A stretch of 64,000 nt of DNA from Erythrobacter sp. (GTDB lineage: Bacteria; Pseudomonadota; Alphaproteobacteria; Sphingomonadales; Sphingomonadaceae): the NCBI GenBank assembly GCA_019739335.1, contig CP073261.1, positions 2,532,001 through 2,596,000 of the forward strand, in the 5' to 3' direction. A model generated the notes under the pieces. It had not been told where the DNA came from and did no database searches. It saw only the letters and a program-made list of their open reading frames with translations. The translations under genes and the position numbers were made by a program. This document shows positions 24,331-33,736 of the stretch, in pieces (positions within the stretch are counted from its first letter, which is position 1; each line of letters begins with the position of its first letter).

Positions 24331-25539
24331 ATGCGATTCGGAATCACCAAGACCGCACTGCTTATCGGCGCGGCAATGATCATGATGCCTGCTACGGCAA
24401 TGGCGCAGGTCAACCTCGATGCGGCGGAAAGCGACGTGCGGGTGTTCCAGGGCAACGTGCAGGGCGAGGCGGTAACTTACGAAGTCACCGTGCCCGCTGC
24501 TTCGATCATGCAGATCGACGTGATTTCAACGTCCGATCTCGATCCGATTGTCACCGTCACTGATGCTGCCACTGGCGACGTGATTGCCGAGGATGACGAC
24601 AGCGGCGGCGAACTCAATTCGCGCGTGCGCATTCGCGGCGAGGAAGGCCGCCGGATCGTGATTTCGGTCGACAGCTTCGATGCCACCTGGGTGGAAGCGG
24701 GCGAAACCTACGGCGGCAGCTTCGACCTGCGGCTTTCGACGAGCGCTTTCACTGCTCCGCAGACCCGCGCTGTCACCTACGGCGCGCGCGAAACCGGGTC
24801 GTTCAACGGTGAACCGCACCTGTTCACCTTCCGCGCGAATGCCGGGGACATGATTCAGGTAGCGCTGTTGTCCGAAGGTTCGCTCGATCCCTATCTCGAA
24901 CTGCAGGATGCTCGTGGCGAGACCATCGCTTTCGACGACGACGGCGGCAACGGCCTCAATTCGCTAATTACGCATGTGTTCGACGAAGCGGGCACCTATA
25001 CCATTGCAGCGCAGGGTTACGGTGAGAGCACCGGCGACTATACGCTGCGAATTCGCGAGCGTCGCGAAGCTATGGCGCAATTGCCCTTGCAGGTAATCGG
25101 CATCGGCGATCCTGCCACCGGCGAATTGGCGGCGCCCTATCTCACCGGCACGGTGATGCCGTCGAGCATCCTGTATCAGCTGAGCGACGCGGCCAAGGCG
25201 GCGATCCGTCGCGGCAACGGCGAAGTGACGATCCGCATGAACGCGATGGAAGGCGGCGATCCCGATTTCGGCGGGGAAATCGACCCTTTCATCGAACTCG
25301 GCTTCGATACGCCGCTGGGCTTTGCCGTAACGATGAGCGACGATGACGGATCCGGCTCGCTCAATTCAATGCTGCCCGTCGATCTGGGCCTGATTGCCGA
25401 TCAGCCCGGCCTGCTCGATATGCTGCGCATCCGCGTGCAGGGATTTGGCGGTTCAGGCGGCGCCTATACCCTGGAAATCACGGAAGGCATGGAAGCGCGT
25501 GCCGAAGGCTATGATTATGCCGCAGAAGCGGCCTACTGA
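24331..25539 (+). CDS. Secreted protein with three pre-peptidase-C-like beta-sandwich domains
   Basis: 402 residues with a signal peptide (RFGITKTALLIGAAMIMM..., cut after AMA). Three related domains carry the same acidic turn: EDDDSGGELNS (about residue 87), FDDDGGNGLNS (about 201) and SDDDGSGSLNS (about 335). Each comes before or within a 'YTLEI/YTLRI' closing strand, typical of the PPC (bacterial pre-peptidase C-terminal) fold. No catalytic domain is visible, so it may be a surface or carbohydrate-binding protein. AAGGGGGAC precedes the ATG. A small dyad GATACC-N7-GGTATC at 24283-24301 lies in its promoter region. Confidence 0.8.
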   Translation: MRFGITKTALLIGAAMIMMPATAMAQVNLDAAESDVRVFQGNVQGEAVTYEVTVPAASIMQIDVISTSDLDPIVTVTDAATGDVIAEDDDSGGELNSRVRIRGEEGRRIVISVDSFDATWVEAGETYGGSFDLRLSTSAFTAPQTRAVTYGARETGSFNGEPHLFTFRANAGDMIQVALLSEGSLDPYLELQDARGETIAFDDDGGNGLNSLITHVFDEAGTYTIAAQGYGESTGDYTLRIRERREAMAQLPLQVIGIGDPATGELAAPYLTGTVMPSSILYQLSDAAKAAIRRGNGEVTIRMNAMEGGDPDFGGEIDPFIELGFDTPLGFAVTMSDDDGSGSLNSMLPVDLGLIADQPGLLDMLRIRVQGFGGSGGAYTLEITEGMEARAEGYDYAAEAAY

Positions 25540-25565
25540 TCGTCCCGGCGGACTGTGAGTGACGC

Positions 25566-25596
25566 AAAGGGGCGGGGGAAACCTCGCCCCTTTTTT
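25566..25596 (+). terminator. Rho-independent terminator
   Basis: AAAGGGGCG pairs with CGCCCCTTT and a six-T run follows (CCCCTTTTTTGC). It lies 27 bases after the PPC-protein stop, just before the end of the convergent 25605-25883 gene. Confidence 0.88.
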
Positions 25597-25604
25597 GCAT
25601 AAGG

Positions 25605-25883
25605 CTAATCAGGCGGGTGCTTCCTGAGCCAGGCGAGCGCGCCCGGTGCTCCGCCCTTGAACTTGGGCCAGCCGTCCGGATCATCGTCCAAGGGCGCCAC
25701 CAGCAACGCGGTATCGACCGGCAATTGCCGCTTGATCGCATGATATAGCCGGGACCGCGACAATGGCGAGCGCACCAGCCACAGCGAGTCCGCCACGGGA
25801 TGCGCATCGCCATCGAAATTCAACTTGAGCGCCTCGCCATTCCCAATCTCGTACCAGATGAGGTATAGCGTGGTTACCTCCAC
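25605..25883 (-). CDS. Small uncharacterised protein, possibly of Cas2/VapD-like ferredoxin fold
   Basis: 92 residues starting with GTG at 25883 (VEVTTLYLIWYEIG), with GAGGCGCC upstream. The pattern is an early strand (LYLIWYEI), then DSLWLVRSPLSRSRLYHAIKRQLPVDTALLVAPLDDD...W. A strand, a 'DSxWxVR' strand, a helix and an 'LLVA' strand resemble the short SinR/VapD/Cas2-type ferredoxin proteins. This is pattern reading, not a homology search. No CRISPR array or toxin/antitoxin partner is nearby. It lies six bases after the exported protein gene and is probably cotranscribed with it. Confidence 0.6.
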   Translation of the reverse strand: MEVTTLYLIWYEIGNGEALKLNFDGDAHPVADSLWLVRSPLSRSRLYHAIKRQLPVDTALLVAPLDDDPDGWPKFKGGAPGALAWLRKHPPD

Positions 25884-25889
25884 GGCGCC

Positions 25890-27131
25890 TCACCCCACTG
25901 GCGGCGGGCCGGGACGAGGGCCGGTGCCGGGATCCCAGTCGAACGGGCGGGCAAAGCGGCTGCGGTCGTCATTCTCCGCCGTCACTGCCTCTTCCTCGCC
26001 GCGCGCGATCCGCTCCTGCTGCGCCCGGCTGGCGCTGATGTAGTCGCGCGGCATGTAGTTGCCTTCGTGGCAGGCATATTCGAAGAACTGGTAGCTGTCG
26101 TCCCGGGTCCAGGCGATGCGCGTGGTCCACGGCTGGGTGTAGACCTCCGGGTCCGAGTAGGTCAGCTCGTGCATGATCGTGTTGGCGTCGGTCATGGTCA
26201 GCCGTTCCACCGTCGAGGCCTGCGCACTCATCGGCACGGTGTTGAAGGCGGGCACGTCCAGCGTGCCGGTGAACTGCGTCGCCATGTTGAGCGGGCTGGC
26301 GGAGCGGCGGGCGACATCTTCGGTCGCGGCATCGCCGGAGACGATGTTGGTCGTCTCGATCACCAGCGTGCGGCCTTCCCACCAGCCGCGCGAATTGCCC
26401 ATCCACGCCTCGACATTGGGCGCCCAGGTGGCGGCGCGCGCTTCCTCCGCATTGTCGTAGAGCTTCACCACCCGGTTTCCGAGCATTTCCAGCACGATGG
26501 TGACATAGCCGGGGGACTGGAACACGCGAATGCCGTTGTTGTAGCGGAACGGGTACATCGAGGCGGGGAAGCCGCGCGAGACGCAGCGATCCCAGCTGTC
26601 GAAATCGTCCACCCAGTCATAGCCTTGTCCGGGAACCCAGCCCGAACGTCCGGCGCGGAAAAGCTCCATAGCCTGCGGGGTGAGCGCGGGAAGCTGGCCG
26701 TCAGCGGGGGAAACGAGCATCGAGGTGCGCTTGCCGAAGTCGTTGCTCTGGAACCACTCGGCGAGCCCCTCGGTCCCCGAAGCGCCGATGCCTTCCTCGT
26801 TCGCCTGGGTGAAGCGGCCATCGTTGCCGTTGGCGGCATCGACCCGGCGCTGGAATTCCTCGTCATTCACCCAGAACCGGTCGCCATAGGCAGCGGGGCG
26901 CTGGAACAGGATGCGGCCTTCGTTGATCCGCTCGATCGGCCAGGTGCCGGTGAAATCATAATCGCCCCACGGCAGCCGCTCCGGCTCGTAGTCGGTGGGG
27001 ACGGGAGGCAATTCGGTGAGATCGACCGGGCGCGGCTGGGCGAGGGCCGGGGCAGCGAGCGCCAGCGCGGTGGTGGCGGCCAAGGCTGTGGCAAGCATTC
27101 GCATTGTGTGGCTCAGGGGGCGGCGGATCAT
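25890..27131 (-). CDS. Exported protein of unknown function
   Basis: 413 residues with an N-terminal signal peptide (MLATALAATTALALAAPA, cut near ALA-QPR). The mature part is rich in Trp, Tyr and Asn, with DFTGTWPIERINEG, WDRCVSRGFPASMYPFRYNNGIRVFQSPGYV and the C-terminal FFEYACHEGNYMPRDYISASRAQQ. These recur in a family of proteobacterial exported proteins with no assigned activity, known to me only as hypothetical. GGGAGA lies upstream of the ATG. It shares its transcript with the small gene at 25605-25883. Confidence 0.75.
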   Translation of the reverse strand: MIRRPLSHTMRMLATALAATTALALAAPALAQPRPVDLTELPPVPTDYEPERLPWGDYDFTGTWPIERINEGRILFQRPAAYGDRFWVNDEEFQRRVDAANGNDGRFTQANEEGIGASGTEGLAEWFQSNDFGKRTSMLVSPADGQLPALTPQAMELFRAGRSGWVPGQGYDWVDDFDSWDRCVSRGFPASMYPFRYNNGIRVFQSPGYVTIVLEMLGNRVVKLYDNAEEARAATWAPNVEAWMGNSRGWWEGRTLVIETTNIVSGDAATEDVARRSASPLNMATQFTGTLDVPAFNTVPMSAQASTVERLTMTDANTIMHELTYSDPEVYTQPWTTRIAWTRDDSYQFFEYACHEGNYMPRDYISASRAQQERIARGEEEAVTAENDDRSRFARPFDWDPGTGPRPGPPPVG

Positions 27132-27285
27132 CGGACGGGTCTCCCAAATTGATTTTGTCCGGTTGTAGGTGATTCTGCCCGAAGGCTCAATCCTCCGTTT
27201 GGCTGTCCACGGCTTAACGCCACTAAGTCATTGCCAATTGCCTGATTGGTAGCGCAATCTTGGCGAGCACCAGAGGAGGGGCCGG

Positions 27286-27564
27286 ATGGACGAATCGCCG
27301 ATCGAGACCGATGCGGAAGCGCACGCCGCTGCCTATTGGCGCGCCAATCTCAAGCTGCTGGGCCTACTGCTGGCGATCTGGTTCGCAGCGAGTTTCGGCG
27401 CCGGCATCATCCTCCGCGACTGGCTCGACCAGTGGAGCCTCGGCGGCTACCCGCTCGGCTTCTGGTTCGCGCAGCAGGGTTCGATCTACATTTTCCTCGC
27501 CCTGATCGTGATCTACTCGGTGGCCATGCGGAGGATCGAACGCCGCTTCGATCTGAACGACTGA
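27286..27564 (+). CDS. DUF4212 small subunit of a sodium:solute symporter
   Basis: 92 residues with two membrane helices. YWRANLKLLGLLLAIWFAASFGAGIIL and GFWFAQQGSIYIFLALIVIYSVAMRRIERRF match DUF4212, the small partner of acetate/solute symporters. AGAGGAGGGGCCGG precedes the ATG. Its stop overlaps the symporter start (TGATG), so the two are translationally coupled. It begins the acetate-use island. Confidence 0.93.
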   Translation: MDESPIETDAEAHAAAYWRANLKLLGLLLAIWFAASFGAGIILRDWLDQWSLGGYPLGFWFAQQGSIYIFLALIVIYSVAMRRIERRFDLND

Positions 27565-29339
27565 TGAGCACGCAGACACTCATTTACCTGTTCGTCGGCG
27601 TCAGTTTTGCGCTCTACATCGGGATCGCTGTCTGGAGCCGGGCAGGTTCCACGGCGGAATTCTACGTCGCAGGCGGCGGGGTCAGCCCGATGGTCAACGG
27701 CATGGCCACCGCAGCCGACTGGATGAGTGCGGCGAGTTTCCTCTCGATGGCCGGGATTATCGCCTTCGCGGGCTATGACGGCAGCGTCTACCTGATGGGA
27801 TGGACCGGCGGCTACGTGCTGCTGGCGCTGCTGCTGGCACCATACCTGCGCAAGTTCGGCGAGTTCACCGTGCCCGATTTCATCGGCACCCGCTATTACA
27901 GCAAGGTGGCGCGGGTGGTGGCGGTGCTGTGCCTCGTCATCATCAGCTTCACCTATATCGCCGGGCAGATGCGCGGCGTGGGCATCGTGTTCTCGCGTTT
28001 CCTCGATGTGCCGGTGGATCTGGGCGTGGTCTTCGGCATGGCGATCGTGTTCGTCTACGCCGTGATGGGCGGGATGAAGGGCATCACCTACACGCAGGTG
28101 GCGCAGTACTGCGTGCTGATCTTCGCCTATCTGGTGCCCGCCTTCTTCATCAGCTTCATGGTGACGGGCAATCCGGTGCCGCAACTGGGGCTGGGGTCAG
28201 AGGTAGCGGACGGCAGCGGGCTCTACGTGCTGCAAAAGCTCGATCTGGTGCTGCAAGACCTTGGCTTTGCGGCTTATACAGCGGGCAGCAAGTCCACCAT
28301 CGACGTGTTCTGCATCACGCTGGCGCTGATGGTCGGCACGGCTGGGCTGCCGCATGTGATCGTGCGCTTCTTCACCGTGCCCAAGGCGAGCGACGCGCGT
28401 AAATCGGCGGGCTGGGCGCTGCTGTTCATCGCTTTGCTTTATACCACGGCGGGGCCGGTGGGGGCGTTTGCGCGGCTCAATTTCGTCGAGACGGTGAACG
28501 AGACGGAATACGCCGAAGCTCCGGCATGGTTCGGCAATTGGGAAGCCAACGACCTGCTCGCATGGCGCGACAAGGATGGCGACGGGGCGATGCAATACCG
28601 GCCCGGTGCCGCGTTTGAAGGAGCACCGGTGTTCACCGAAGGCGAGACGGGGCCATCGGGCGAGAGGCTGCTGAGCAATCCCGCTACCGACACCGAGAAC
28701 GAGGTCTATGTCGATAACGACATCATGGTGCTCGCCAATCCGGAGATTGCGCAGCTGCCCGGCTGGGTGATCGCGCTGGTGGCGGCGGGCGGGCTGGCAG
28801 CGGCGCTCTCCACGGCAGCGGGACTGCTGCTGGTGATCTCCTCCAGTGTCAGCCACGACCTGCTCAAGAAGACGTTTCGCCCCGACATCACCGAGAAGGG
28901 CGAGTTGCGCGCGGCGCGGCTTGCGGCCACTGCCGCGATTCTCGTTGCAGGCTATCTCGGAATCTACCCGCCCGGCTGGGTGGCGCAGGTAGTGGCCTTC
29001 GCCTTCGGCATTGCTGCGGCAAGCCTGTTCCCGGCCATCGTGATGGGGATTTTCTCGAAGCGGATGAACCGCGAAGGCGCGATTGCGGGGATGCTCGGCG
29101 GGCTGGCGTTCACGCTCAGCTACATCGCCTGGTTCAAGCTGGTGAATCCGGAGGCGAACGTGGCGGAGAACTGGCTGCTGGACATTTCGCCCGAAGGGAT
29201 CGGGGTGATCGGGATGCTGGTGAACTTCGCGCTCGCTATCGGCGTGTCATTGCTGACCAAGGGCCCGCCGGCCGAAATCGGCCGACTGGTGGAGAAAATC
29301 CGCGTGCCGCGCGGGGCGGAAGTGCCGCATATGCATTAG
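27564..29339 (+). CDS. Sodium:solute symporter (VC_2705 subfamily), likely acetate or short organic acid uptake
   Basis: 591 residues with about 13 membrane segments. EFYVAGGGVSPMVNGMATAADWMSAASFLSMAGIIAF is the SSS-family N-terminus. VMGGMKGITYTQVAQY and TAGLPHVIVRFFTVP follow, then a soluble insert (about 310-385) rich in Asp and Gly that is typical of the VC_2705 subgroup. AAALSTAAGLLLVISSSVSHDL closes the core. Paired with DUF4212 and convergent with acs, it probably imports acetate for Acs. Substrate is inferred from neighbours. Confidence 0.9.
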   Translation: MSTQTLIYLFVGVSFALYIGIAVWSRAGSTAEFYVAGGGVSPMVNGMATAADWMSAASFLSMAGIIAFAGYDGSVYLMGWTGGYVLLALLLAPYLRKFGEFTVPDFIGTRYYSKVARVVAVLCLVIISFTYIAGQMRGVGIVFSRFLDVPVDLGVVFGMAIVFVYAVMGGMKGITYTQVAQYCVLIFAYLVPAFFISFMVTGNPVPQLGLGSEVADGSGLYVLQKLDLVLQDLGFAAYTAGSKSTIDVFCITLALMVGTAGLPHVIVRFFTVPKASDARKSAGWALLFIALLYTTAGPVGAFARLNFVETVNETEYAEAPAWFGNWEANDLLAWRDKDGDGAMQYRPGAAFEGAPVFTEGETGPSGERLLSNPATDTENEVYVDNDIMVLANPEIAQLPGWVIALVAAGGLAAALSTAAGLLLVISSSVSHDLLKKTFRPDITEKGELRAARLAATAAILVAGYLGIYPPGWVAQVVAFAFGIAAASLFPAIVMGIFSKRMNREGAIAGMLGGLAFTLSYIAWFKLVNPEANVAENWLLDISPEGIGVIGMLVNFALAIGVSLLTKGPPAEIGRLVEKIRVPRGAEVPHMH

Positions 29340-29347
29340 CCACCTTT

Positions 29348-29424
29348 CGTCACCCCGGCCTCCGAGCCGGGGTCCCGCTGCTTTTGCCGATGAAGCGGGA
29401 CCCCGGATCAAGTCCAGGGTGACG
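29348..29424. repeat. Palindromic repeat between convergent symporter and acs
   Basis: The left arm 29348-29379 (CGTCACCCCGGCCTCCGAGC..) and right arm 29393-29424 (..GATCAAGTCCAGGGTGACGA) are inverted, with GAGCCGGGGTCCCGC/GCGGGACCCCGGATC as the inner stem. The 'TCACCCCGGxxxxGAGCCGGGGTCCCGC' type is a very common intergenic element in sphingomonads. It probably terminates both transcripts. Confidence 0.8.
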
Positions 29425-29436
29425 AGCTTTGGTTTC

Positions 29437-31368
29437 CTAACGATTCTGCCGTCCCTCAACCAGCGCATCCACCAGCGAAGGATCGGCCAGGGTCGAAGTA
29501 TCCCCCAACGCGCCAAAGTCGTTTTCGGCGATCTTGCGCAGGATCCGCCGCATGATCTTGCCGCTGCGGGTCTTGGGCAGGCCGTCGGTGAATTGCAGGT
29601 GATCGGGCGTGGCGATCGGGCCGATTTCTTTGCGCACCCATTGCCTGAGCTCAGCAGCCAGTTCGTCCGACGCCGCCTCACCTTCCATCAGCGTGACGTA
29701 GCAATAGATGCCCTGTCCCTTGATATCGTGCGGATAGCCGACCACCGCTGCCTCCGACACCTTTGGATGCAGCACCAGCGCGCTTTCTACTTCGGCGGTG
29801 CCCATGCGGTGGCCCGAGACGTTGATCACGTCGTCCACTCGCCCGGTGATCCAGTAATAGCCGTCCGCATCGCGGCGGCACCCGTCTCCGGTGAAGTAAC
29901 GGCCGGGGAAAGTGCTGAAATAGGCCTCATGGAAGCGGGCGTGATCGCCGTAGACGGTGCGCGCCTGTCCGGGCCAACTGGCGGAGATGCACAGGTTGCC
30001 CTCGGTAGCGCCATGGAGCTCGTTCCCCTCGCCATCCACCAGCAGCGGCTGTACTCCGAAGAACGGCTTGCCCGCGCTGCCCGGCTTCATGTCGTGCGCG
30101 TAGGGGAAGGTGGTGATCATGTGGCCGCCGGTTTCGGTCTGCCACCAGGTGTCGACCACCGGATGGCGCCCGTCGCCGACGACGTCATGATACCAGCGCC
30201 AGGCCTCTGGATTGATCGGTTCCCCCACGGTGCCCAGCAGGCGCAGGCTTGAGCGGTCGTGCGCCGTTACCCAGCCATCGCCTTCGCGCATCAGCGCGCG
30301 GATTGCGGTGGGGGCGGTGTAGAAAATGTTGACCTTGTGCTTGGCGATCACCTGCCAGAAACGCCCGTGATCGGGATAGTTGGGCACGCCTTCGAAGATC
30401 AGGCTGGTCCCGCCGTTCAGCAGCGGGCCGTAGGTGACATAGGTGTGCCCGGTGACCCAGCCGATATCGGCGCTGCACCAGAACACTTCGCCGGGTCGGT
30501 AATCGAAAGTGTAGTGGAAGCTCGCCGCCGCCCACAGCGCATAGCCGCCGGTGGTGTGGAGCACGCCCTTTGGCTTGCCGGTGGAGCCCGAGGTGTAGAG
30601 GATGAACAACGGGTCTTCCGCATTCATCACTTCGCAGGGACAGGGATCGTCGCTGGCGAGATCGTCCAGCCAGTGATCGCGCCCTTCGACCATCGGAATG
30701 TCTGCGCCGGTGTGGCGGATCACCAGCACGCCATCGACCGGGGTGTGGTGATCGGGTTCGGCCAGCGCGGCGTCGACATTGGCCTTGAGCGGTATGCTCT
30801 TGGTGCCGCGCAGCCCCTCGTCGGCAGTGATGACGAAGCGGCTGTCGCAGGCCTCGATCCGCCCGGCGATACTTTCGGGCGAGAAGCCGCCGAACACCAC
30901 CGAATGGATCGCCCCGATCCGTGCGCAAGCGAGCATCGCCACCGCGCCTTCGACCACCATCGGCATATATATGGTGACCCGGTCGCCCTTGCCCGCGCCG
31001 AGCGCCTTGAGCGCATTGGACATGCGCACGACTTGCCGGTGCAGTTCGGCATAAGTGATGGTTTGCGAAAGGCTGGCGGGATCGTCGGGTTCGAAGATGA
31101 ATGCGGTGTGGTCCGCAAGTTCGGGCAGGTGCCGATCAATCGCGTTGTGGCACAGGTTCAGCGTGCCATCGGCGAACCATGTGATCTCCACCGGATCGAA
31201 CGACCATTCGCCGCCCCTCGTGGGCCTATTGTACCAGTCGAGCCGTTCGGCCTGCTCCAGCCAGAAACCATCGGGGTCTTCCACCGAGCGGCGATACAGC
31301 GTTTCGTACTGTTCCGGCGTGCAATGGGTATCGGCGGGAGGCGCGGGGTGGGGGACGATATCGCTCAT
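29437..31368 (-). CDS. acs: Acetyl-CoA synthetase
   Basis: 643 residues. It activates acetate to acetyl-CoA through acetyl-AMP. Key motifs are [19 protein letters not shown] (adenylate binding), [41 protein letters not shown], and [17 protein letters not shown], the latter carrying the acetylation-regulated lysine. The ATG at 31368 (MSDIVPHP) was preferred over a GTG three codons upstream. It faces the symporter and lies just downstream of glcB, part of the acetate island. Confidence 0.97.
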   Translation of the reverse strand: MSDIVPHPAPPADTHCTPEQYETLYRRSVEDPDGFWLEQAERLDWYNRPTRGGEWSFDPVEITWFADGTLNLCHNAIDRHLPELADHTAFIFEPDDPASLSQTITYAELHRQVVRMSNALKALGAGKGDRVTIYMPMVVEGAVAMLACARIGAIHSVVFGGFSPESIAGRIEACDSRFVITADEGLRGTKSIPLKANVDAALAEPDHHTPVDGVLVIRHTGADIPMVEGRDHWLDDLASDDPCPCEVMNAEDPLFILYTSGSTGKPKGVLHTTGGYALWAAASFHYTFDYRPGEVFWCSADIGWVTGHTYVTYGPLLNGGTSLIFEGVPNYPDHGRFWQVIAKHKVNIFYTAPTAIRALMREGDGWVTAHDRSSLRLLGTVGEPINPEAWRWYHDVVGDGRHPVVDTWWQTETGGHMITTFPYAHDMKPGSAGKPFFGVQPLLVDGEGNELHGATEGNLCISASWPGQARTVYGDHARFHEAYFSTFPGRYFTGDGCRRDADGYYWITGRVDDVINVSGHRMGTAEVESALVLHPKVSEAAVVGYPHDIKGQGIYCYVTLMEGEAASDELAAELRQWVRKEIGPIATPDHLQFTDGLPKTRSGKIMRRILRKIAENDFGALGDTSTLADPSLVDALVEGRQNR

Positions 31369-31409
31369 GCCGCGCACCCTAACCCTTGGCGCGCGGCGGG
31401 CAAGAGGGG

Positions 31410-33554
31410 TCAGGCCGCCCGAGCCCTTGCCCCCAGTTTTGCCTTGGCCCGCGCGCGGTGCAGAACCGGCTCGGTATAGCCCGAAGGCTGACTAGCCCCT
31501 TCGACGATCAATTCGCGCGCGGCGGCCAGCGCAATCGAGCTGCGCGGGTTTGCCATCATCGGGCGGTAAGCCGGATCGCCTGCGTTCTGCGCATCCACCT
31601 TGGCCGCCATGGCGTGCAGCGCCGCCTCCACCGCCGACTGGTCGACAATGCCATGCCTGAGCCAGTTGGCGACATGCTGGCTCGAAATCCGCAGCGTGGC
31701 GCGATCCTCCATCAGCCCGAAATCGTGAATGTCGGGAACCTTGGAGCAGCCGACACCCTGATCGATCCAACGGACCATATAGCCAAGGATACCCTGCACA
31801 TTGTTGTGCAGTTCCTCGGTGATCTCGGCGTCGGTCCAGCGCGGTTGCTCGGCCAGCGGCACGGTGAGCAGCTTGCCGAGCGGGATCAGCTTTTCTTCCG
31901 CCCGTTCGCGCTGGCGCCGGGCGACGTTGCAGCGATGGTAATGCGTGGCGTGGAGTACGGCGGCGGTGGGCGAGGGGACCCAGGCGGTGCTGGCCCCGCT
32001 GGCGGGATGGCCCGCCTTCTCGGCCAGCATCGCCGCCATCCGGTCCGGCGCGGCCCACATGCCCTTGCCGATCTGCGCGCGGCCCGCAAATCCGCAGGCG
32101 AGCCCGATCTGGACGTTGCGATCCTCGTAGGCGGCGATCCACTCGGCTGTCTTGATCCCCGCCTTGCGCAGCATCGGCCCGGCCAGCATCGAGGTGTGGA
32201 TTTCATCGCCGGTCCGGTCGAGGAAGCCGGTGTTGATGAAGAAAATGCGGTCCTGCACGGCATGGATGCAGGCGGCGAGATTGGCGCTGGTGCGGCGCTC
32301 CTCGTCCATCACGCCGATCTTGATGGTGTGGCGCGGGAGTTCGAGCAGGTCTTCAACCGCATCGAAGAGGTCATTGGAAAAAGAGCATTCTTCCGGCCCG
32401 TGCATCTTCGGCTTGACGATATAGATTGCGCCGGTGCGGCTGTTGCGACCTTGATCGTGGAGTGCGATCGCGGTGGTTATCGCGGCGTCCAAAATACCTT
32501 CGGGCATCTCGCTGCCATCCGGCAGCAGCACGGCAGGCGTGGTCATCAGGTGGCCGACATTGCGCACCAGCAGCAGGCTGCGCGCGCGCAGGGTCTGGGG
32601 ATGGCATTCACTGTCGATGTATTTGCGATCCGGACTGGCCTTGCGGGTGACGGTCTTGCCGCCCTTGCTGAACTGCGCTGAAAGATCGCCGCGCATTGCT
32701 CCGAGCCAGTTTCGATAGGCGGCAACCTTGTCCGCCGCATCAACGGCGGCGACCGAGTCCTCCAGATCGACAATGGTGGAAAGCGCCGCTTCGAGCCGGA
32801 TGTCGGCCACGTGGGCGGAATCTGTCTGGCCGATGGGGTGCTGCGGATCGATGACAATTTCGATATGCAGACCATTGTTTTTCAGCAGGTAGTTCTGGCC
32901 TGTCCTGCATACGAACTGCTTCGGGTCGGCGAGCGTCGGAGTGCCGCCGGTCCAGTCCGCCCAGCGCCCCTGCGTCAGCGGCACCGCTTCATCGAGAAAT
33001 GCCTTCGCCCAAGCGACGACCCGCGCGCCGCGTTCTGCATCGTAGGGCCCGGCGGGGGGCGGCGAGCCATCCAACGCATCGGTGCCGTAAAGCGCATCGT
33101 AAAGACTGCCCCAGCGGGCATTGATCGCGTTGAGCAGGAACCGCGCGTTGAGCACCGGCACCACAAGCTGCGGCCCGGCAGTGCGTGCGATCTCGGCATC
33201 CACGCTATCGGTGGCAATAAAGAACGGCGAAGGTTCTGGCACCAGGTAGCCGATTTCGCGCAGAAAACTCTCCGGCGCGCCCGATTTCGCCTGCGGATTT
33301 TGCCGGTGCCAGTCGTCGATCTGCGCCTGCAAGTGTTCGCGCTTTTCCAGCAACGCGCGGTTGCGTGGGGCAAATTCCGCAGCGATGGAAACAAGGCCCT
33401 GCCAGAAACGGTCCGCCGCGATCCCGGTACTTGGCAGCACCTCGTCCTCGATGAAGGCGACCAGTTCCCGATCAACGCGCAGGTAGGAGCGGAGGCAATA
33501 GGCCTCGCAACCCGATACCGGGCGATCGAGTTCTGCCGAGGCCTGCAGGGTCAT
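31410..33554 (-). CDS. glcB: Malate synthase G
   Basis: 714 residues, usual for isoform G (about 720). It condenses glyoxylate with acetyl-Co[17 protein letters not shown] and [17 protein letters not shown] are malate-synthase signatures. The ATG at 33554 overlaps the stop of a small upstream ORF by four bases (ATGA). It is downstream of aceA and upstream of acs, and is the second enzyme of the glyoxylate bypass. Confidence 0.97.
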   Translation of the reverse strand: MTLQASAELDRPVSGCEAYCLRSYLRVDRELVAFIEDEVLPSTGIAADRFWQGLVSIAAEFAPRNRALLEKREHLQAQIDDWHRQNPQAKSGAPESFLREIGYLVPEPSPFFIATDSVDAEIARTAGPQLVVPVLNARFLLNAINARWGSLYDALYGTDALDGSPPPAGPYDAERGARVVAWAKAFLDEAVPLTQGRWADWTGGTPTLADPKQFVCRTGQNYLLKNNGLHIEIVIDPQHPIGQTDSAHVADIRLEAALSTIVDLEDSVAAVDAADKVAAYRNWLGAMRGDLSAQFSKGGKTVTRKASPDRKYIDSECHPQTLRARSLLLVRNVGHLMTTPAVLLPDGSEMPEGILDAAITTAIALHDQGRNSRTGAIYIVKPKMHGPEECSFSNDLFDAVEDLLELPRHTIKIGVMDEERRTSANLAACIHAVQDRIFFINTGFLDRTGDEIHTSMLAGPMLRKAGIKTAEWIAAYEDRNVQIGLACGFAGRAQIGKGMWAAPDRMAAMLAEKAGHPASGASTAWVPSPTAAVLHATHYHRCNVARRQRERAEEKLIPLGKLLTVPLAEQPRWTDAEITEELHNNVQGILGYMVRWIDQGVGCSKVPDIHDFGLMEDRATLRISSQHVANWLRHGIVDQSAVEAALHAMAAKVDAQNAGDPAYRPMMANPRSSIALAAARELIVEGASQPSGYTEPVLHRARAKAKLGARARAA

Positions 33555-33706
33555 CGCGCGAACCGTCCCAAGCGGTGGTGCAGGTTCACCAGCTTACGGG
33601 TTTCGGCGTTGTCCTCGCCCGCCTTGATGGCAGTGGCGAGGGCGTTGCGGATCAGGCCGAAGTCCTCGGTCGAGAACACCGGGCGGGCGAGTGCGGGTTG
33701 AGTCAT
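33551..33706 (-). CDS. 51-residue ORF between aceA and glcB, unknown function
   Basis: The minus frame reads MTQPALARPVFSTEDFGLIR, then a short helical stretch ending [25 protein letters not shown] puts AGGAG about eight bases before the ATG, one of the best ribosome binding sites in the region. The stop overlaps the glcB start (ATGA) and 30 bases separate it from the aceA stop. That placement and coding character argue for a real small protein, not a leader of chance. I do not recognise a family. It may modulate AceA or GlcB or simply couple glcB translation. Confidence 0.72.
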   Translation of the reverse strand: MTQPALARPVFSTEDFGLIRNALATAIKAGEDNAETRKLVNLHHRLGRFAR

Positions 33707-33736
33707 GTCGATTACTCCTCTCTTGATTTGAACAGG

